Part shown: positions 54,008 to 63,095 of the stretch, piece by piece
Layout of the letters: each line of letters begins with the position of its first letter
Numbering within the stretch: position 1 is the first letter of the stretch
DNA from: Agrilactobacillus composti DSM 18527 = JCM 14202
Lineage (GTDB): Bacteria; Bacillota; Bacilli; Lactobacillales; Lactobacillaceae
NCBI RefSeq assembly: GCF_001436375.1
Contig: NZ_AZGA01000057.1
Location: 57,221-121,220, forward strand
Direction of reading: 5' to 3'
Length of the DNA stretch: 64,000 bases
Made by a program: the position numbers and the translations under genes
Notes under the pieces: generated by a model
What the model was told of the DNA's origin: nothing
The model's input: the letters and a program-made list of their open reading frames with translations, nothing else
Databases searched by the model: none

Positions 54008-54062
54008 TTGACATAAATTAAATAACGTGTAACATTATATATTGACTGTTCGTATACGAACA
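54008..54062 (+). promoter_or_regulatory. Promoter and palindromic operator of marR-MFS operon
   Basis: A TTGACA at 54008-54013 precedes TATAT-rich sequence near 54035-54043. A perfect 16-bp palindrome TGTTCGTATACGAACA spans 54047-54062, just before the MarR gene, and is the likely autoregulatory operator. Confidence 0.65.
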
Positions 54063-54080
54063 AAGCAAAGGAGCGGCAGT

Positions 54081-54524
54081 ATGGAGGCAAATCAAGTAGC
54101 CATGATTCAGCAACTGTTATCCCAGAATCGGCGCTTTCGAAAAATTACCCAACGCCTATCCAGTGAAGTAGCCAAGCGCCACAACGTGACCTATACCCAA
54201 GTGTTGACCCTAGAAATCCTGCGGCACCATCCCAACACGGATTTGAATCAACTAGCAGAGCAATTGCATCTATCCAAAAGCTCGGTATCCGGCATCGTTG
54301 AACGCTTAATCACTGGGGGCTTGGTGGCTAAGGCCAAACAAGACCAAGACCAACGCAAGCTAGCTATCCAATTGACCAAAAAAGGCCAAGCTTTGGATGC
54401 AGCGATTCACACTGAATTCTACGCCCAATTGGCACCAGTGCTACAGGTACCATCTTCTGAACTTGCGTCATATTTCAAAACCCAGCAACGCATTATCGAA
54501 AAATTCGAGGAGGAATGTCAATGA
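54081..54524 (+). CDS. MarR-family transcriptional regulator
   Basis: 147 residues from ATG 54081 with AAAGGAG upstream; the frame is open back to 54042 but would include the operator. Winged helix with LAEQLHLSKSSVSGIVERLI and DQDQRKLAIQLTKKG. It overlaps the efflux gene by 4 nt, the classical layout of a drug-responsive repressor and its pump. Confidence 0.9.
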   Translation: MEANQVAMIQQLLSQNRRFRKITQRLSSEVAKRHNVTYTQVLTLEILRHHPNTDLNQLAEQLHLSKSSVSGIVERLITGGLVAKAKQDQDQRKLAIQLTKKGQALDAAIHTEFYAQLAPVLQVPSSELASYFKTQQRIIEKFEEECQ

Positions 54525-55969
54525 ACGTCAGTCGACGTGAGTTAAATATTTTACTAATTGTCGGCATCGGTAACTTTTTAGGATTCTTAAACCAAACCCT
54601 GATGAACACTGCCTTGCCTAGTATTATGCGGGAATTTTCCATTTCCGCCAGCCAAGGGCAGTGGTTGTCCAATGGTTATATGTTGATTAATGGGGTCATG
54701 ATTCCTTTGACCGCTTTTTTAATGGACCGCTTTAAGACTAAACACCTATACTTGACCGCCATGTCCATGTTTACCATCGGGACCGTGGTGGCCGGGTTTG
54801 CCCCGGACTTTTGGATTCTAATTTTAGGACGCATGTTCCAAGCCGCCGGGACCGGGATTTTAATTCCCTTAATGAACGTGATCACCATGCGCATCTTCCC
54901 CATTAACAAACGGGGGCGGGCCATGGGTTTCATTGGTTTAGCCATGAACTTTGCCCCGGCCATTGGGCCCACCTTGTCCGGGTATATTGTGACCAACTTC
55001 ACCTGGCGCTACTTATTTTACATGGTGGCACCCTTAGCGATTTTAGACGTGATTTTGGCAAGCTTCCTATTGAAGAACTATGGGGAAACTGTCAAATTGA
55101 AATTCGATACCATCAGCATCGGTTTATCCATGGTGGGGATGGGGGCTTTATTAGCCGGCTTAAGCAATGCCGGGGAAGGCAACTGGCTGTCCTGGTCGGT
55201 GATTGGCCTGATTTTCTTAGGCCTAGCCGTCCTCACTTATTTCGTCCGGCGCCAAATGCACCGGCCAACACCCTTGTTAAACTTCAAAGTCTTCCAATAC
55301 CGTAACTTCACCCTGGCGGTCATCACCAACGTCTTCGTCATGATGGCTTTATATGGTGGGACTTTGTTACTCCCCTTATTTATTCAAAACGTCCAGGGCC
55401 AATCCGCCCAAATTTCTGGGCTGGTGTTACTGCCTGGGGCATTGATCACCGCCATTATGTCGCCAATTTCCGGGACCTTGTACGACCGCTATGGGGCTAA
55501 ATACTTGAGCTTCATTGGCCTGTTGATCCTAGCCATTAGTACCTTTATGTTTGCCCAATTACAGCTGGCCACGGGTTTGTTGTACATCATCATTTGTCAG
55601 GCCGTGCGCAACTTGGCCATTGGCCTGACCACCATGCCCCTGCAAACCGAAGCCTTAAATGCCCTGCCCCGGAATTTGATTTCCCACGGGTCGGCCATGT
55701 ATACCACCATTCGCCAAATCGCCGGTTCCATGGGGACCGCCTGCTTGATCACGGTGATGAGCTTAGTTTCTAAAGCTTCCAGCCACCAAGCTGCCTTGGC
55801 CCAATTGCAAGGTATCAACACCGCCTACGCCGTTTGTGGGGTCTTAGCTTTAGTGGGGGCCTTTTGTGCCTTGAAACTAGTTCCCCGCCGCAACAAAGCT
55901 CCACAACCGCAAAATTTCGATGCCAGCGGTGCGGATATTAAAAAAATGGAATCGACAGATACAATTTAA
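54521..55969 (+). CDS. MFS transporter, DHA2 (EmrB/QacA) family
   Basis: 482 residues with 14 predicted membrane helices. Motif A-like FLMDRFKTKHLY near 64, motif C-like AIGPTLSGYI near 150, and NTALPSIMREF near 28 are typical of DHA2 drug:proton antiporters. ATG 54521 lies 7 nt after GAGGAGGA. Substrates unknown; controlled by the linked MarR protein (inference). Confidence 0.92.
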   Translation: MNVSRRELNILLIVGIGNFLGFLNQTLMNTALPSIMREFSISASQGQWLSNGYMLINGVMIPLTAFLMDRFKTKHLYLTAMSMFTIGTVVAGFAPDFWILILGRMFQAAGTGILIPLMNVITMRIFPINKRGRAMGFIGLAMNFAPAIGPTLSGYIVTNFTWRYLFYMVAPLAILDVILASFLLKNYGETVKLKFDTISIGLSMVGMGALLAGLSNAGEGNWLSWSVIGLIFLGLAVLTYFVRRQMHRPTPLLNFKVFQYRNFTLAVITNVFVMMALYGGTLLLPLFIQNVQGQSAQISGLVLLPGALITAIMSPISGTLYDRYGAKYLSFIGLLILAISTFMFAQLQLATGLLYIIICQAVRNLAIGLTTMPLQTEALNALPRNLISHGSAMYTTIRQIAGSMGTACLITVMSLVSKASSHQAALAQLQGINTAYAVCGVLALVGAFCALKLVPRRNKAPQPQNFDASGADIKKMESTDTI

Positions 55970-56096
55970 CTCTTTTTCGAGAAATGACGGTAATTTCAAC
56001 TTTTACCTGAGTTTCTCTTTTTTTTACCCCCATAAACCGATATAATGTTTTCATAAAGTATTAGAAATCAATGAATTTACTATGAGGAGATTACCC

Positions 56097-56366
56097 ATGA
56101 AAATTATTATCACGGTCATTGGCCAGGACAAAGTCGGTATTGTGGCCCAGGTTAGCGCGAAATTAGCAGAACTCAATATTAATATTATCGATATCTCCCA
56201 AACTTTGATGCAACATAACTTTACCATGATCCTAATGGGTGAAACCGCCAGCGATAAAGCGGATATTGAAGGGATTCAAAATCAGTTAACCGCTTTGGGC
56301 GGCCAAATTGGCGTGGATATCCGCACCCAACGTCAAGAAATTTTTGACGCCATTCAAAAACTCTAG
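56097..56366 (+). CDS. ACT-domain protein (UPF0237)
   Basis: 89 residues from ATG 56097, with TGAGGAG upstream. ACT fold with TVIGQDKVGIVAQVSAKLAE at the start. Proteins of this family are found next to UPF0210 (DUF711) genes, as here, 9 nt upstream. Presumed small-ligand sensor; exact role unknown. Confidence 0.92.
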   Translation: MKIIITVIGQDKVGIVAQVSAKLAELNINIIDISQTLMQHNFTMILMGETASDKADIEGIQNQLTALGGQIGVDIRTQRQEIFDAIQKL

Positions 56367-56375
56367 GAGGTATTC

Positions 56376-57719
56376 ATGGAAAGCAGACAGATTTTAGAAA
56401 CCATCCAAATGATCTCTGATGAGAATTTGGACATTCGGACGATCACCATGGGTATTTCCCTGCTGGATTGTATCGACAGTGATCCTAAACGGGCCAACCA
56501 GCGCATTTATGACAAACTCATGCGCAGTGCCAAGGATTTGGTGAAGGTTGCCAACGAAATCCAGATGGAATATGGTATCCCCATCGTAAACAAACGTATT
56601 TCCGTCACCCCAATTTCCATCGTGGCGGCCGCCAGCAACACCGATAACTACGTCAGTTTTGCCCAGACTTTAGATAAAGCCGCCACAGAATTGGGTATTG
56701 ATATCATCGGGGGCTTTTCGGCTCTGGTGCAAAAAGGGTTTCAAAGTGGCGATACCAAATTGATTGCTTCTATTCCCGAAGCCTTAAAAGCCACCAGTCG
56801 GGTGTGCAGCTCCATTAATGTGGGGAGCACCAAAGCCGGCATCAATATGGATGCGGTGCAGCAAATGGGCCAAATCATCAAACAAGTGGCGGCCATTGAT
56901 CCGGTGAAGTGTATGAATCTGGTGGTCTTCGCCAATGCCGTGGAGGATAACCCCTTCATGGCCGGCGCCTTTCACGGGGTGGGTGAAGCCGATCGGGTCA
57001 TCAACATGGGGGTCAGCGGCCCCGGCGTGGTGAAGCACGCCCTAGAACAGGTCAAGGGTCAGCCCTTTGACGTGGTTTCTGAGACCATCAAGAAAACCGC
57101 CTTTAAAGTTACCCGCATGGGCCAGTTCGTGGGTAACGTGGCGTCTGAGCGCCTGGGCGTGCCTTTTGGCATCGTAGACCTCTCCTTGGCCCCAACCCCG
57201 GCTCGGGGGGACTCCGTGGCCGAAATCTTGGAAGAAATGGGCTTAGAGAGTGTTGGTGCTTATGGCACCACGGCTGCTTTAATGCTCTTAAACGATGCAG
57301 TTAAAAAAGGTGGCGTCATGGCCTGCGAGCATGTGGGTGGGTTGTCCGGCGCCTTTATCCCAGTGTCAGAAGACGCGGGGATGATCAAAGCCGTGGAAGC
57401 TGGCCGCTTAGGCTTAGAAAAACTAGAAGCCATGACCGCCGTTTGTTCCGTAGGGTTAGACATGGTGGCCGTCCCTGGGGACACGCCAGCCAGCACCATC
57501 AGCGGTATGATCGCCGATGAAGCCGCCATTGGCGTGCAAAACAACAAGACCACTGCCGTGCGGGTCATCCCCGCCACCGGTCAAAAAGTCGGTGAAGACA
57601 TCAACTTCGGCGGCCTCTTCGGCCACGCCCCAATCATGGCGGTGAACCCCAGCAGTGCCGCGGACTTCATCGCCCGGGGCGGTCGCATTCCTGCACCGAT
57701 TCATTCCTTTAAAAACTAA
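56376..57719 (+). CDS. UPF0210 (DUF711) family protein
   Basis: 447 residues. Strong family features include [21 protein letters not shown] at the start and [15 protein letters not shown] near residue 367. Structure of relatives suggests a glycyl-radical-enzyme-like barrel without the radical domain. No established reaction. Co-transcribed with the ACT protein. Its last 87 codons are duplicated at 58854-59115. Confidence 0.92.
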   Translation: MESRQILETIQMISDENLDIRTITMGISLLDCIDSDPKRANQRIYDKLMRSAKDLVKVANEIQMEYGIPIVNKRISVTPISIVAAASNTDNYVSFAQTLDKAATELGIDIIGGFSALVQKGFQSGDTKLIASIPEALKATSRVCSSINVGSTKAGINMDAVQQMGQIIKQVAAIDPVKCMNLVVFANAVEDNPFMAGAFHGVGEADRVINMGVSGPGVVKHALEQVKGQPFDVVSETIKKTAFKVTRMGQFVGNVASERLGVPFGIVDLSLAPTPARGDSVAEILEEMGLESVGAYGTTAALMLLNDAVKKGGVMACEHVGGLSGAFIPVSEDAGMIKAVEAGRLGLEKLEAMTAVCSVGLDMVAVPGDTPASTISGMIADEAAIGVQNNKTTAVRVIPATGQKVGEDINFGGLFGHAPIMAVNPSSAADFIARGGRIPAPIHSFKN

Positions 57720-58036
57720 TATTTCATTTGGTTCATCATAAAACCAATTATAGTTTAAACGACTGGCCTATAACAGAAAGCTTTTTGTGGCGTTCTGTTA
57801 TAGGTCAGTTATCTTTAGCATTCATTTTTAGGTTGGTTGAGATGGTTACAATTTAAAAAACATGTCGATATTTTAACAATCTGATTGGTCCGTCTCTTGT
57901 TTTAAACACCTTATTGCGTTTATGATAGCTATAGATTATGACACATGTCCATAATTTGACATATGTTTTCAATTTAACTAGATTAGCCGTTCCTTTATGA
58001 ATTAATCATTGCAAATTTTGAAAGGGGTACTTCTAT
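57720..58036. other. Intergenic stretch with long inverted repeat and promoter
   Basis: 317 nt. A 17-nt inverted repeat (ACTGGCCTATAACAGAA 57762-57778 / 57793-57809, one mismatch) may act as terminator for the DUF711 gene. A promoter for the next gene has TTGACA (57956-57961), 17-bp spacer and TAGATT (57979-57984). ACACATGTCC and GACATATGTT nearby are possible regulator half-sites. Confidence 0.6.
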
Positions 58037-58804
58037 ATGAAAATTGCAATTATTACCGGGGCGTCATCTGGCCTAGGCCATCAATATGTGCACACTGTAG
58101 CTAAAAAAATGCCGACACTTGACGAAATTTGGATCATAGCTCGCCGCAAAGACCGTTTAGTCCAACTGGCTGAAGAAATGCCCACGCAACGTTTCCGGGC
58201 GCTGCCCTATGATTTAACTGACGCTGAATCATTTCACAAGTTACAAGGCCTTTTAGACAAGGAAAAACCTCAAGTCCAATTACTGATCAATAATGCCGGC
58301 GTCCTGCACAATGGCCCCGTGGCATCAGTACCAATTGAACAACAACAACAAATGATTGCGCTAAATGCCATTGCGCCAGTTATGATGGTTAATGCGGTAT
58401 TGCCTTACATGCAACGACACAGTAGCATTATCAATGTGGCCTCCGTGGCAGGTTTCACCCCATCACCGAATATGGTGGTGTACGGGGCTACCAAGGCATT
58501 CTTGTTGTTCTATACCAAGGGCTTGCATGCCGAACTGCGGGCACGTGGCATCCATGTCCTCGCCTTGGCCCCTGGTAATATGCATACCGCTTTGTTCAGT
58601 GCCACTGCGCCTGGCGATCCCGCCGACAAGAAAAGCATTGTCGATTATCTGCCCTTCTTAGATTTACCAAAAATTACGCGACGTTCCTTGACCATCGCAA
58701 AAATGGATTGCATGGTTTATACGCCTAGATTATTTTATAAGCTATATCGTACCCTCACTACCTTAGTACCTGCTTCGGTAATGACTCGTTTCAGTAAAGT
58801 ATGA
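58037..58804 (+). CDS. Short-chain dehydrogenase/reductase
   Basis: 255 residues. [12 protein letters not shown] cofactor site at 9-20, [10 protein letters not shown] near 94, Ser in INVASVAGF near 136, and catalytic YGATKAF near 152. Resembles DltE/YqjQ-type oxidoreductases. Substrate unknown. It lies between the full DUF711 gene and a duplicated DUF711 3' fragment, so it may have arrived as an insertion. Confidence 0.88.
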   Translation: MKIAIITGASSGLGHQYVHTVAKKMPTLDEIWIIARRKDRLVQLAEEMPTQRFRALPYDLTDAESFHKLQGLLDKEKPQVQLLINNAGVLHNGPVASVPIEQQQQMIALNAIAPVMMVNAVLPYMQRHSSIINVASVAGFTPSPNMVVYGATKAFLLFYTKGLHAELRARGIHVLALAPGNMHTALFSATAPGDPADKKSIVDYLPFLDLPKITRRSLTIAKMDCMVYTPRLFYKLYRTLTTLVPASVMTRFSKV

Positions 58805-58853
58805 CCCCTAGCATAAAAAGGGCGTTAGCTGATAACTCAATAAACCCTGTGCT

Positions 58854-59115
58854 GGACATGGTGGCGGTCCCTGGGGACACGCCGGCCAGCACCATCAGCG
58901 GCATAATCGCCGATGAATCCGCCATTGGCGTGCAAAACAACAAGGCCACCGCCGTGCGGGTCATCCCCGCCACTAGTCAAAAAGTCGGTGAAGACATCAA
59001 CTTTGGCGGCCTCTTCGGCCACGCCCCAATCATGGCGGTGAACCCCAGCAGTGCCGCGGACTTCATCGCCCGGGGCGGTCGCATTCCTGCACCGATTCAT
59101 TCCTTTAAAAACTAA
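58854..59115 (+). pseudogene. Duplicated 3' fragment of the DUF711 gene
   Basis: From GACATGGTGGCGGTCC on, this segment matches 57459-57719 almost base for base, with roughly ten differences, and ends with the same IHSFKN codons. It lacks the first 360 codons. An ORF can be read from 58801, but its first 17 codons are unrelated. The terminator right behind it suggests this is the original gene end. Confidence 0.9.
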
Positions 59116-59116
59116 T

Positions 59117-59172
59117 AAAAATAGGCCGCTGACTGAAAATCCAAATTCGATTTTCGACCAGCGGCCTTTTTT
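59117..59172. terminator. Terminator between DUF711 fragment and zinc-ribbon gene
   Basis: Stem AAATAGGCCGCTG / CAGCGGCCTTTTTT with inner GAAAATC / GATTTTC, between convergent genes. Confidence 0.85.
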
Positions 59173-59173
59173 C

Positions 59174-59848
59174 TTACGTATGAAACATTTTTTGCCCATT
59201 TTGTTTGAGACTGTGCTTTTCGAACAACAGATTAGCCACTAAGGCGATGGCTAAAATGATAAAGCTAATTAAGGTGAGCCATAAAGGCGCTTGACGGCGG
59301 ATCAAGGCAATGGCTACTAAAATACCGCTGATAATGGTGTAACAGATTTGGTAGCTCATTAACGTATAGTTATCCGAGTGCTGGCCGAGTACCAAAATGA
59401 TGGACACCACGACCAGGACCACTTGTAAAATCGGGCTCACGATGAGTATGGACCAGCCCTGGCCGCCACCCTGCCAATCCAGCCCCGCCAACAACGTCAG
59501 GGTCAGCAAAAATAAATAAAACAACAATTTCACTGGGTTGACCCGAAAGCGCTTGATCATCAAACTGGCGGTGAACACAAAGCCGGCGCCCCATAAGACC
59601 CACAGGACCCACCAGCCCTTGGCCGGGTCATAAGTCAGGATATTCACCACGGTACAAATCAGACTGCCGGTCAATAAACTCAAAAATAACCAGCGCATTA
59701 TGGACCGGGCTTTAAAGGGATGTTCCGGGTAGCTGGGGTACGTTTGCGGGCTGGTTTGACTTGTGGCTTGGGCGATGGTAGGTGTTAAACACAGGGGGCA
59801 AATTTTGGCATCTGGCAACAACTGCATTTGGCATTTCAAACAGCGCAT
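59174..59848 (-). CDS. Zinc-ribbon membrane protein (DUF6320-like)
   Basis: 224 residues. N-terminal CxxC pairs (CLKC, CPLC) form a zinc ribbon, followed after about residue 50 by six or so membrane helices. Its ATG overlaps the stop of the acyltransferase upstream by one base, so the two act together. Pairing of such a protein with a condensation-type acyltransferase is known in Firmicutes, but the pathway is not defined. Confidence 0.78.
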   Translation of the reverse strand: MRCLKCQMQLLPDAKICPLCLTPTIAQATSQTSPQTYPSYPEHPFKARSIMRWLFLSLLTGSLICTVVNILTYDPAKGWWVLWVLWGAGFVFTASLMIKRFRVNPVKLLFYLFLLTLTLLAGLDWQGGGQGWSILIVSPILQVVLVVVSIILVLGQHSDNYTLMSYQICYTIISGILVAIALIRRQAPLWLTLISFIILAIALVANLLFEKHSLKQNGQKMFHT

Positions 59849-61125
59849 TATTTAAGCCCCCAATCATTGGAGTAAATCAGAATATCTGTGTGAACCAACC
59901 GCTTCAGTTCCGCAAAGAAATTGCGAATCAGAGTTGGTTCCAAGATCCTGCGGTTAAAGGACAGGGTCAACTGGTCTTGAAAGGTCACCAGGTTACAAAC
60001 CACTGGGTTAGTTTGGCTGGGATAGGCCACAAATTCGAAATTTGCCACAGCCGCAGCCATATCCGCCGGTAACTTCACCACCCCTAAATTGGAAAACGTC
60101 AAGGTAGTGCTCTTATTGCCCCCCATGCGAAAGCCCGTCCGGACAATCAGGGTTTTGGGCACCAACGGTACAAAGCGCACGAATTTATTCCGGGCTAAGC
60201 TCACATTACTGGCAATCATTTGCCGCAAATTCGCCGCATTCAACTGGTTCTGCAATTGTTGGCTGAGACTGGTGATGATTGTGGCTAAATCCGGATTTAG
60301 TTGGGGCTGCCAAGTTAAGGTGATGGAACCAAAGAAATTCCGCAGGGTCGTGGATGGAAAATAGGCCCGTAAATTCACCGGCAAGACGATGACAATAGGC
60401 CGGTGCAACTGGGTGGCATCCAGGTCTTGGGTGATGGCCTGCATCAATAAGGCCGTCAGTAAACCCGTGACAGTGGTGCCCTTGGCGTGAGCCAGGCGGT
60501 TCACTGCCGCTGCCGACAGCACCCCAGTGATCACATTGTGGCCCACGGGGTTCAAGGGCCGCCCCTTCAATTTATAAGCATTGCTGGTTTCCACTGGAGC
60601 CGCCGGTTTAAACTTGGGGGTCATTTTCGCATATTTCAAATAACTATCCTCAATGCCGTCAATGCCACTGCCGGAAATGTTGACAAGCTCATTGGCCGGG
60701 GTCGCCAAAGTCGTCTTGCCCTGTTGCAAATAATAGTAAATCAAGGCTTTTAAAAAACTCAAGGCCCCCATGCCATCGGTGATGGCATGCTCACATTCAA
60801 GGGACAGGCGCGACCCACTGTAAAGAATCCGCATTAAAAATGGCCCATCGTATTCGGAAGCAATCTCGGTGGTGGGATACAACGTCTCTGGGCGGCTTTG
60901 AAAGTCATGGGGATTGGACTCAATATAATTCCAAAATAACCCCTTGCGCAAGCGGACAAAGAAAACGGGAAATTTTGGGCGCACAATGGTGATCGCCTGT
61001 TGTAACCATTGGGGATCAATGGGGGCTTTCATGAGCACCGCCACTCGAAAAACATTACTATTTTGTTTGCTGGCTGTGGCTGGAAAAACTTTACCGGTAT
61101 TATCTAATTGATACCAATCATCCAT
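59848..61125 (-). CDS. Condensation-domain/alcohol acetyltransferase-like protein
   Basis: 425 residues. Chloramphenicol-acetyltransferase-like fold with the catalytic motif HAITDGMGAL (HxxxDG) near residue 113. It starts MDDWYQLDNTGKVFP, typical of stand-alone acyltransferases linked with DUF6320 proteins. Likely transfers an acyl group to an alcohol or lipid; substrate unknown. First gene of a two-gene operon. Confidence 0.8.
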   Translation of the reverse strand: MDDWYQLDNTGKVFPATASKQNSNVFRVAVLMKAPIDPQWLQQAITIVRPKFPVFFVRLRKGLFWNYIESNPHDFQSRPETLYPTTEIASEYDGPFLMRILYSGSRLSLECEHAITDGMGALSFLKALIYYYLQQGKTTLATPANELVNISGSGIDGIEDSYLKYAKMTPKFKPAAPVETSNAYKLKGRPLNPVGHNVITGVLSAAAVNRLAHAKGTTVTGLLTALLMQAITQDLDATQLHRPIVIVLPVNLRAYFPSTTLRNFFGSITLTWQPQLNPDLATIITSLSQQLQNQLNAANLRQMIASNVSLARNKFVRFVPLVPKTLIVRTGFRMGGNKSTTLTFSNLGVVKLPADMAAAVANFEFVAYPSQTNPVVCNLVTFQDQLTLSFNRRILEPTLIRNFFAELKRLVHTDILIYSNDWGLK

Positions 61126-61231
61126 ATTGTTTGTCCCATCTATTAATATAGCTTCAGTCTACCATAGACCTGTCGCTAGGCACTCAACCCCCAGGCTGAA
61201 TTGTCAGCGTTTCCCCAAAACTAACTGGCCA

Positions 61232-61274
61232 CAAAAAAATTCGCTGGTGCGAAGACTGACCAGCGAATTTTTGA
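61232..61274. terminator. Terminator after DUF3021-like gene
   Basis: Inverted repeat AAAAATTCGCTGGT / ACCAGCGAATTTTT just beyond the minus-strand stop at 61289. Confidence 0.82.
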
Positions 61275-61288
61275 CGTTGTTACTTGCT

Positions 61289-61732
61289 TTACGCTTGACT
61301 ACCATTGGTGGCACAGGCTTGGCCCTTGCGGCGGCGAACCACTACCCTGCCAGCTTGCCAACAAGTGAAATACAAAAGCCCAAATTGCACTAAAAAGTTG
61401 AGCCCTGACCCTAGGCTAAGACCATACCAGCCCGCCACGGCCCCAAGTAGATACCAACTGCCGCCCACCAGGCTAAAGTGTAAGCCCGTCCGCAGACCCA
61501 GTGACAACCCCTTAATTTTGAAAATCACGTAGGGCCAAACGATCATGAGACCCAGGAGACACCAAATCAAAAAAGAGACGCCCCAGGCTGCTAAAGGCCG
61601 GCTAAACCCAGGAACTAAGCTCAAACTCAGGGGATGACTCCCATTAAAGGAAGGTGTCGTTGTATTTAAAATACCCAACACCGTGCCAATGGTCAGCCCT
61701 AATCCAGAAATTTTTAAGAAATGTCGCATCAC
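61289..61732 (-). CDS. Four-helix membrane protein (DUF3021-like)
   Basis: 147 residues with hydrophobic segments near 8-24, 46-70, 82-102 and 108-125, and a basic C-terminus (RRRKGQA). The layout resembles DUF3021 proteins, which often sit beside LytTR regulators, but none is adjacent here. Function unknown. Confidence 0.65.
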   Translation of the reverse strand: MMRHFLKISGLGLTIGTVLGILNTTTPSFNGSHPLSLSLVPGFSRPLAAWGVSFLIWCLLGLMIVWPYVIFKIKGLSLGLRTGLHFSLVGGSWYLLGAVAGWYGLSLGSGLNFLVQFGLLYFTCWQAGRVVVRRRKGQACATNGSQA

Positions 61733-62052
61733 TTTCCGCCTCCCAAATTGCTGTTCAATTAAATTATCTGTCTACATATAAGTCGTTTAATTCTCGTCAA
61801 ATAAACCGGGTTCATTTGTAAAGTTAATATATCATCATTTTCTAATTTTTACAATTTAAAATTTCATTTTATTCTTCATTTTAGTAACGATTAAGACTGG
61901 CTTTATTTTGTTATTTGTGGCGGTAAAAGCAAGGATTTCAAAGTTCAAATTATCATTTAATTCTAATTGGCATATGTGTTTATTATTAGCTTTAAATCCC
62001 TTTAGGTAATATAATTAACGTATAAGGATATCGTTGCAATTCACAGATTGGT
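61733..62052. other. AT-rich intergenic stretch
   Basis: About 320 nt, very AT-rich, no ORF of note. A TATAAT at 62010-62015 may be the -10 of the small-protein cluster that follows. Otherwise nothing recognisable. Confidence 0.5.
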
Positions 62053-62154
62053 ATGGTTTTATATCACTATTTTGATACTCCGCTTGATTTATTTTTAGTC
62101 ATTTCCCTAACTATGATTCTGGCTATTTTAATTTATCCCGAAAGGAAGGGATAA
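62053..62154 (+). CDS. 33-aa hydrophobic peptide ORF
   Basis: Starts MVLYHYFDTPLDLF, then one hydrophobic stretch (LVISLTMILAILIY) and a charged end (PERKG). ATG 62053 has only a weak ribosome site (GATTGG). Its last codons supply the AAGGAAGGG site of the next frame. It resembles a small membrane peptide or toxin-like peptide in form only. Confidence 0.35.
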   Translation: MVLYHYFDTPLDLFLVISLTMILAILIYPERKG

Positions 62155-62189
62155 AAATGAGAAAGTCCGATGTAAACGAGGAAAATATC

Positions 62190-62462
62190 ATGACTTTCCG
62201 GCAAGCTTTGCGACGTGGTATTAGGTATGTATCGTTGGGCGGAGATCGGCCGAGTTTTTTGGACAGCCCCGGCGCTAGAACAACTCAACGGATAATAGTT
62301 GCCCTTGCAATTGCAGTTGAAATTTCGATGCAATTATCAAATCATTGGCCTCTAAAGACTTTTCTATTTTGGACCCTTATTAATGTGGCTATGCTGGTTC
62401 TGGTAGTCATTCCAATCCATGTCAGTTTCTGGTATTGGTGGGCACGCCGGCATCATCCTTGA
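62190..62462 (+). CDS. Small two-helix membrane protein (first paralogue)
   Basis: 90 residues from ATG 62190 (CGAGGAAAATATC upstream); an in-frame ATG at 62157 is an alternative with GGAAGGG upstream. I prefer 62190 because the same leader plus MT.xQAL.RG.RY start recurs in the next gene. Two hydrophobic segments lie at about 34-50 and 56-80. Family unknown. Confidence 0.6.
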   Translation: MTFRQALRRGIRYVSLGGDRPSFLDSPGARTTQRIIVALAIAVEISMQLSNHWPLKTFLFWTLINVAMLVLVVIPIHVSFWYWWARRHHP

Positions 62463-62481
62463 TATGAAACGAGGGAATATT

Positions 62482-62796
62482 ATGACATACTGGCAAGCTT
62501 TGAAACGAGGCATGCGCTATCTGATTTTTCCCAGACACGATGCAAAACAGGTCCCTGACTTTTTGGCAACTTCAATTGCCAAACGAGCTTATGTTATTAT
62601 CGGCATGATCATGACCTTCGTTGCTGGCTTCGTTCCCTTTGTAAAACATTGGTCGGTTCAAATAATTGTTTTATGGTTTATTGGTTTGTTACTGTTCCTA
62701 ACGATGGTTTTAAGTCCTATCTATGTTTCTGTGCTGTACTGGTTGACACGCTGGACTGCTAAAAAGTCCCCGCAGTCAACCATGACCCCTCACTAA
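62482..62796 (+). CDS. Small two-helix membrane protein (second paralogue)
   Basis: 104 residues from ATG 62482 (ACGAGGGAATATT upstream). It begins MTYWQALKRGMRYL, clearly related to the upstream gene (MTFRQALRRGIRYV), with helices near 40-58 and 65-88. Tandem duplicates; function unknown. The OMEGA element begins immediately after its stop. Confidence 0.65.
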   Translation: MTYWQALKRGMRYLIFPRHDAKQVPDFLATSIAKRAYVIIGMIMTFVAGFVPFVKHWSVQIIVLWFIGLLLFLTMVLSPIYVSVLYWLTRWTAKKSPQSTMTPH

Positions 62797-63095
62797 AGTA
62801 AGGGACTTGAAGTATTTACTTCAAGTCTGGTTGTCTAGACTCAGTGTTTTTTGAACACTACGTTATCTTGGTGATCACACCTGGGAATGATACCCTAGTT
62901 CCCAGTTCTGTGCGGGCACTGTAAACAGTCCTAAGGTCAATGGGACCGTCAACCCGTGAGAAAACTGCTGCTCGTCAGCGGTTAAGCCTTGATAACATTG
63001 TCGAAGGGTAACCTCACGAACTCAAGTCTGATGAACTTGACGCCGTGGTCAGGTCTGTTTTACCTGGCGCTCAAATTTCATCGAAGGAGGGCATC
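62797..63095 (+). ncRNA. Putative omega-RNA region of IscB element
   Basis: 299 nt without ORF directly upstream of iscB, same strand. It is GC-richer than the flanks and strongly structured. It opens with a perfect hairpin GACTTGAAGTA/TACTTCAAGTC (62804-62827), then AGTGTT/AACACT, and holds the segment GGGTAACCTCACGAACTC near 63007-63024, like motifs I associate with omega-RNAs. In IscB systems the guide is the sequence just 5' of this scaffold, here the end of the 62482 gene. Exact ends cannot be fixed by eye. Confidence 0.75.

Noticed and set aside
58801..58853. Treating the ORF from 58801 as an intact 104-aa gene
   Set aside because: Only the part from about 58854 is DUF711-derived, the start overlaps the dehydrogenase stop, and no complete domain is encoded.
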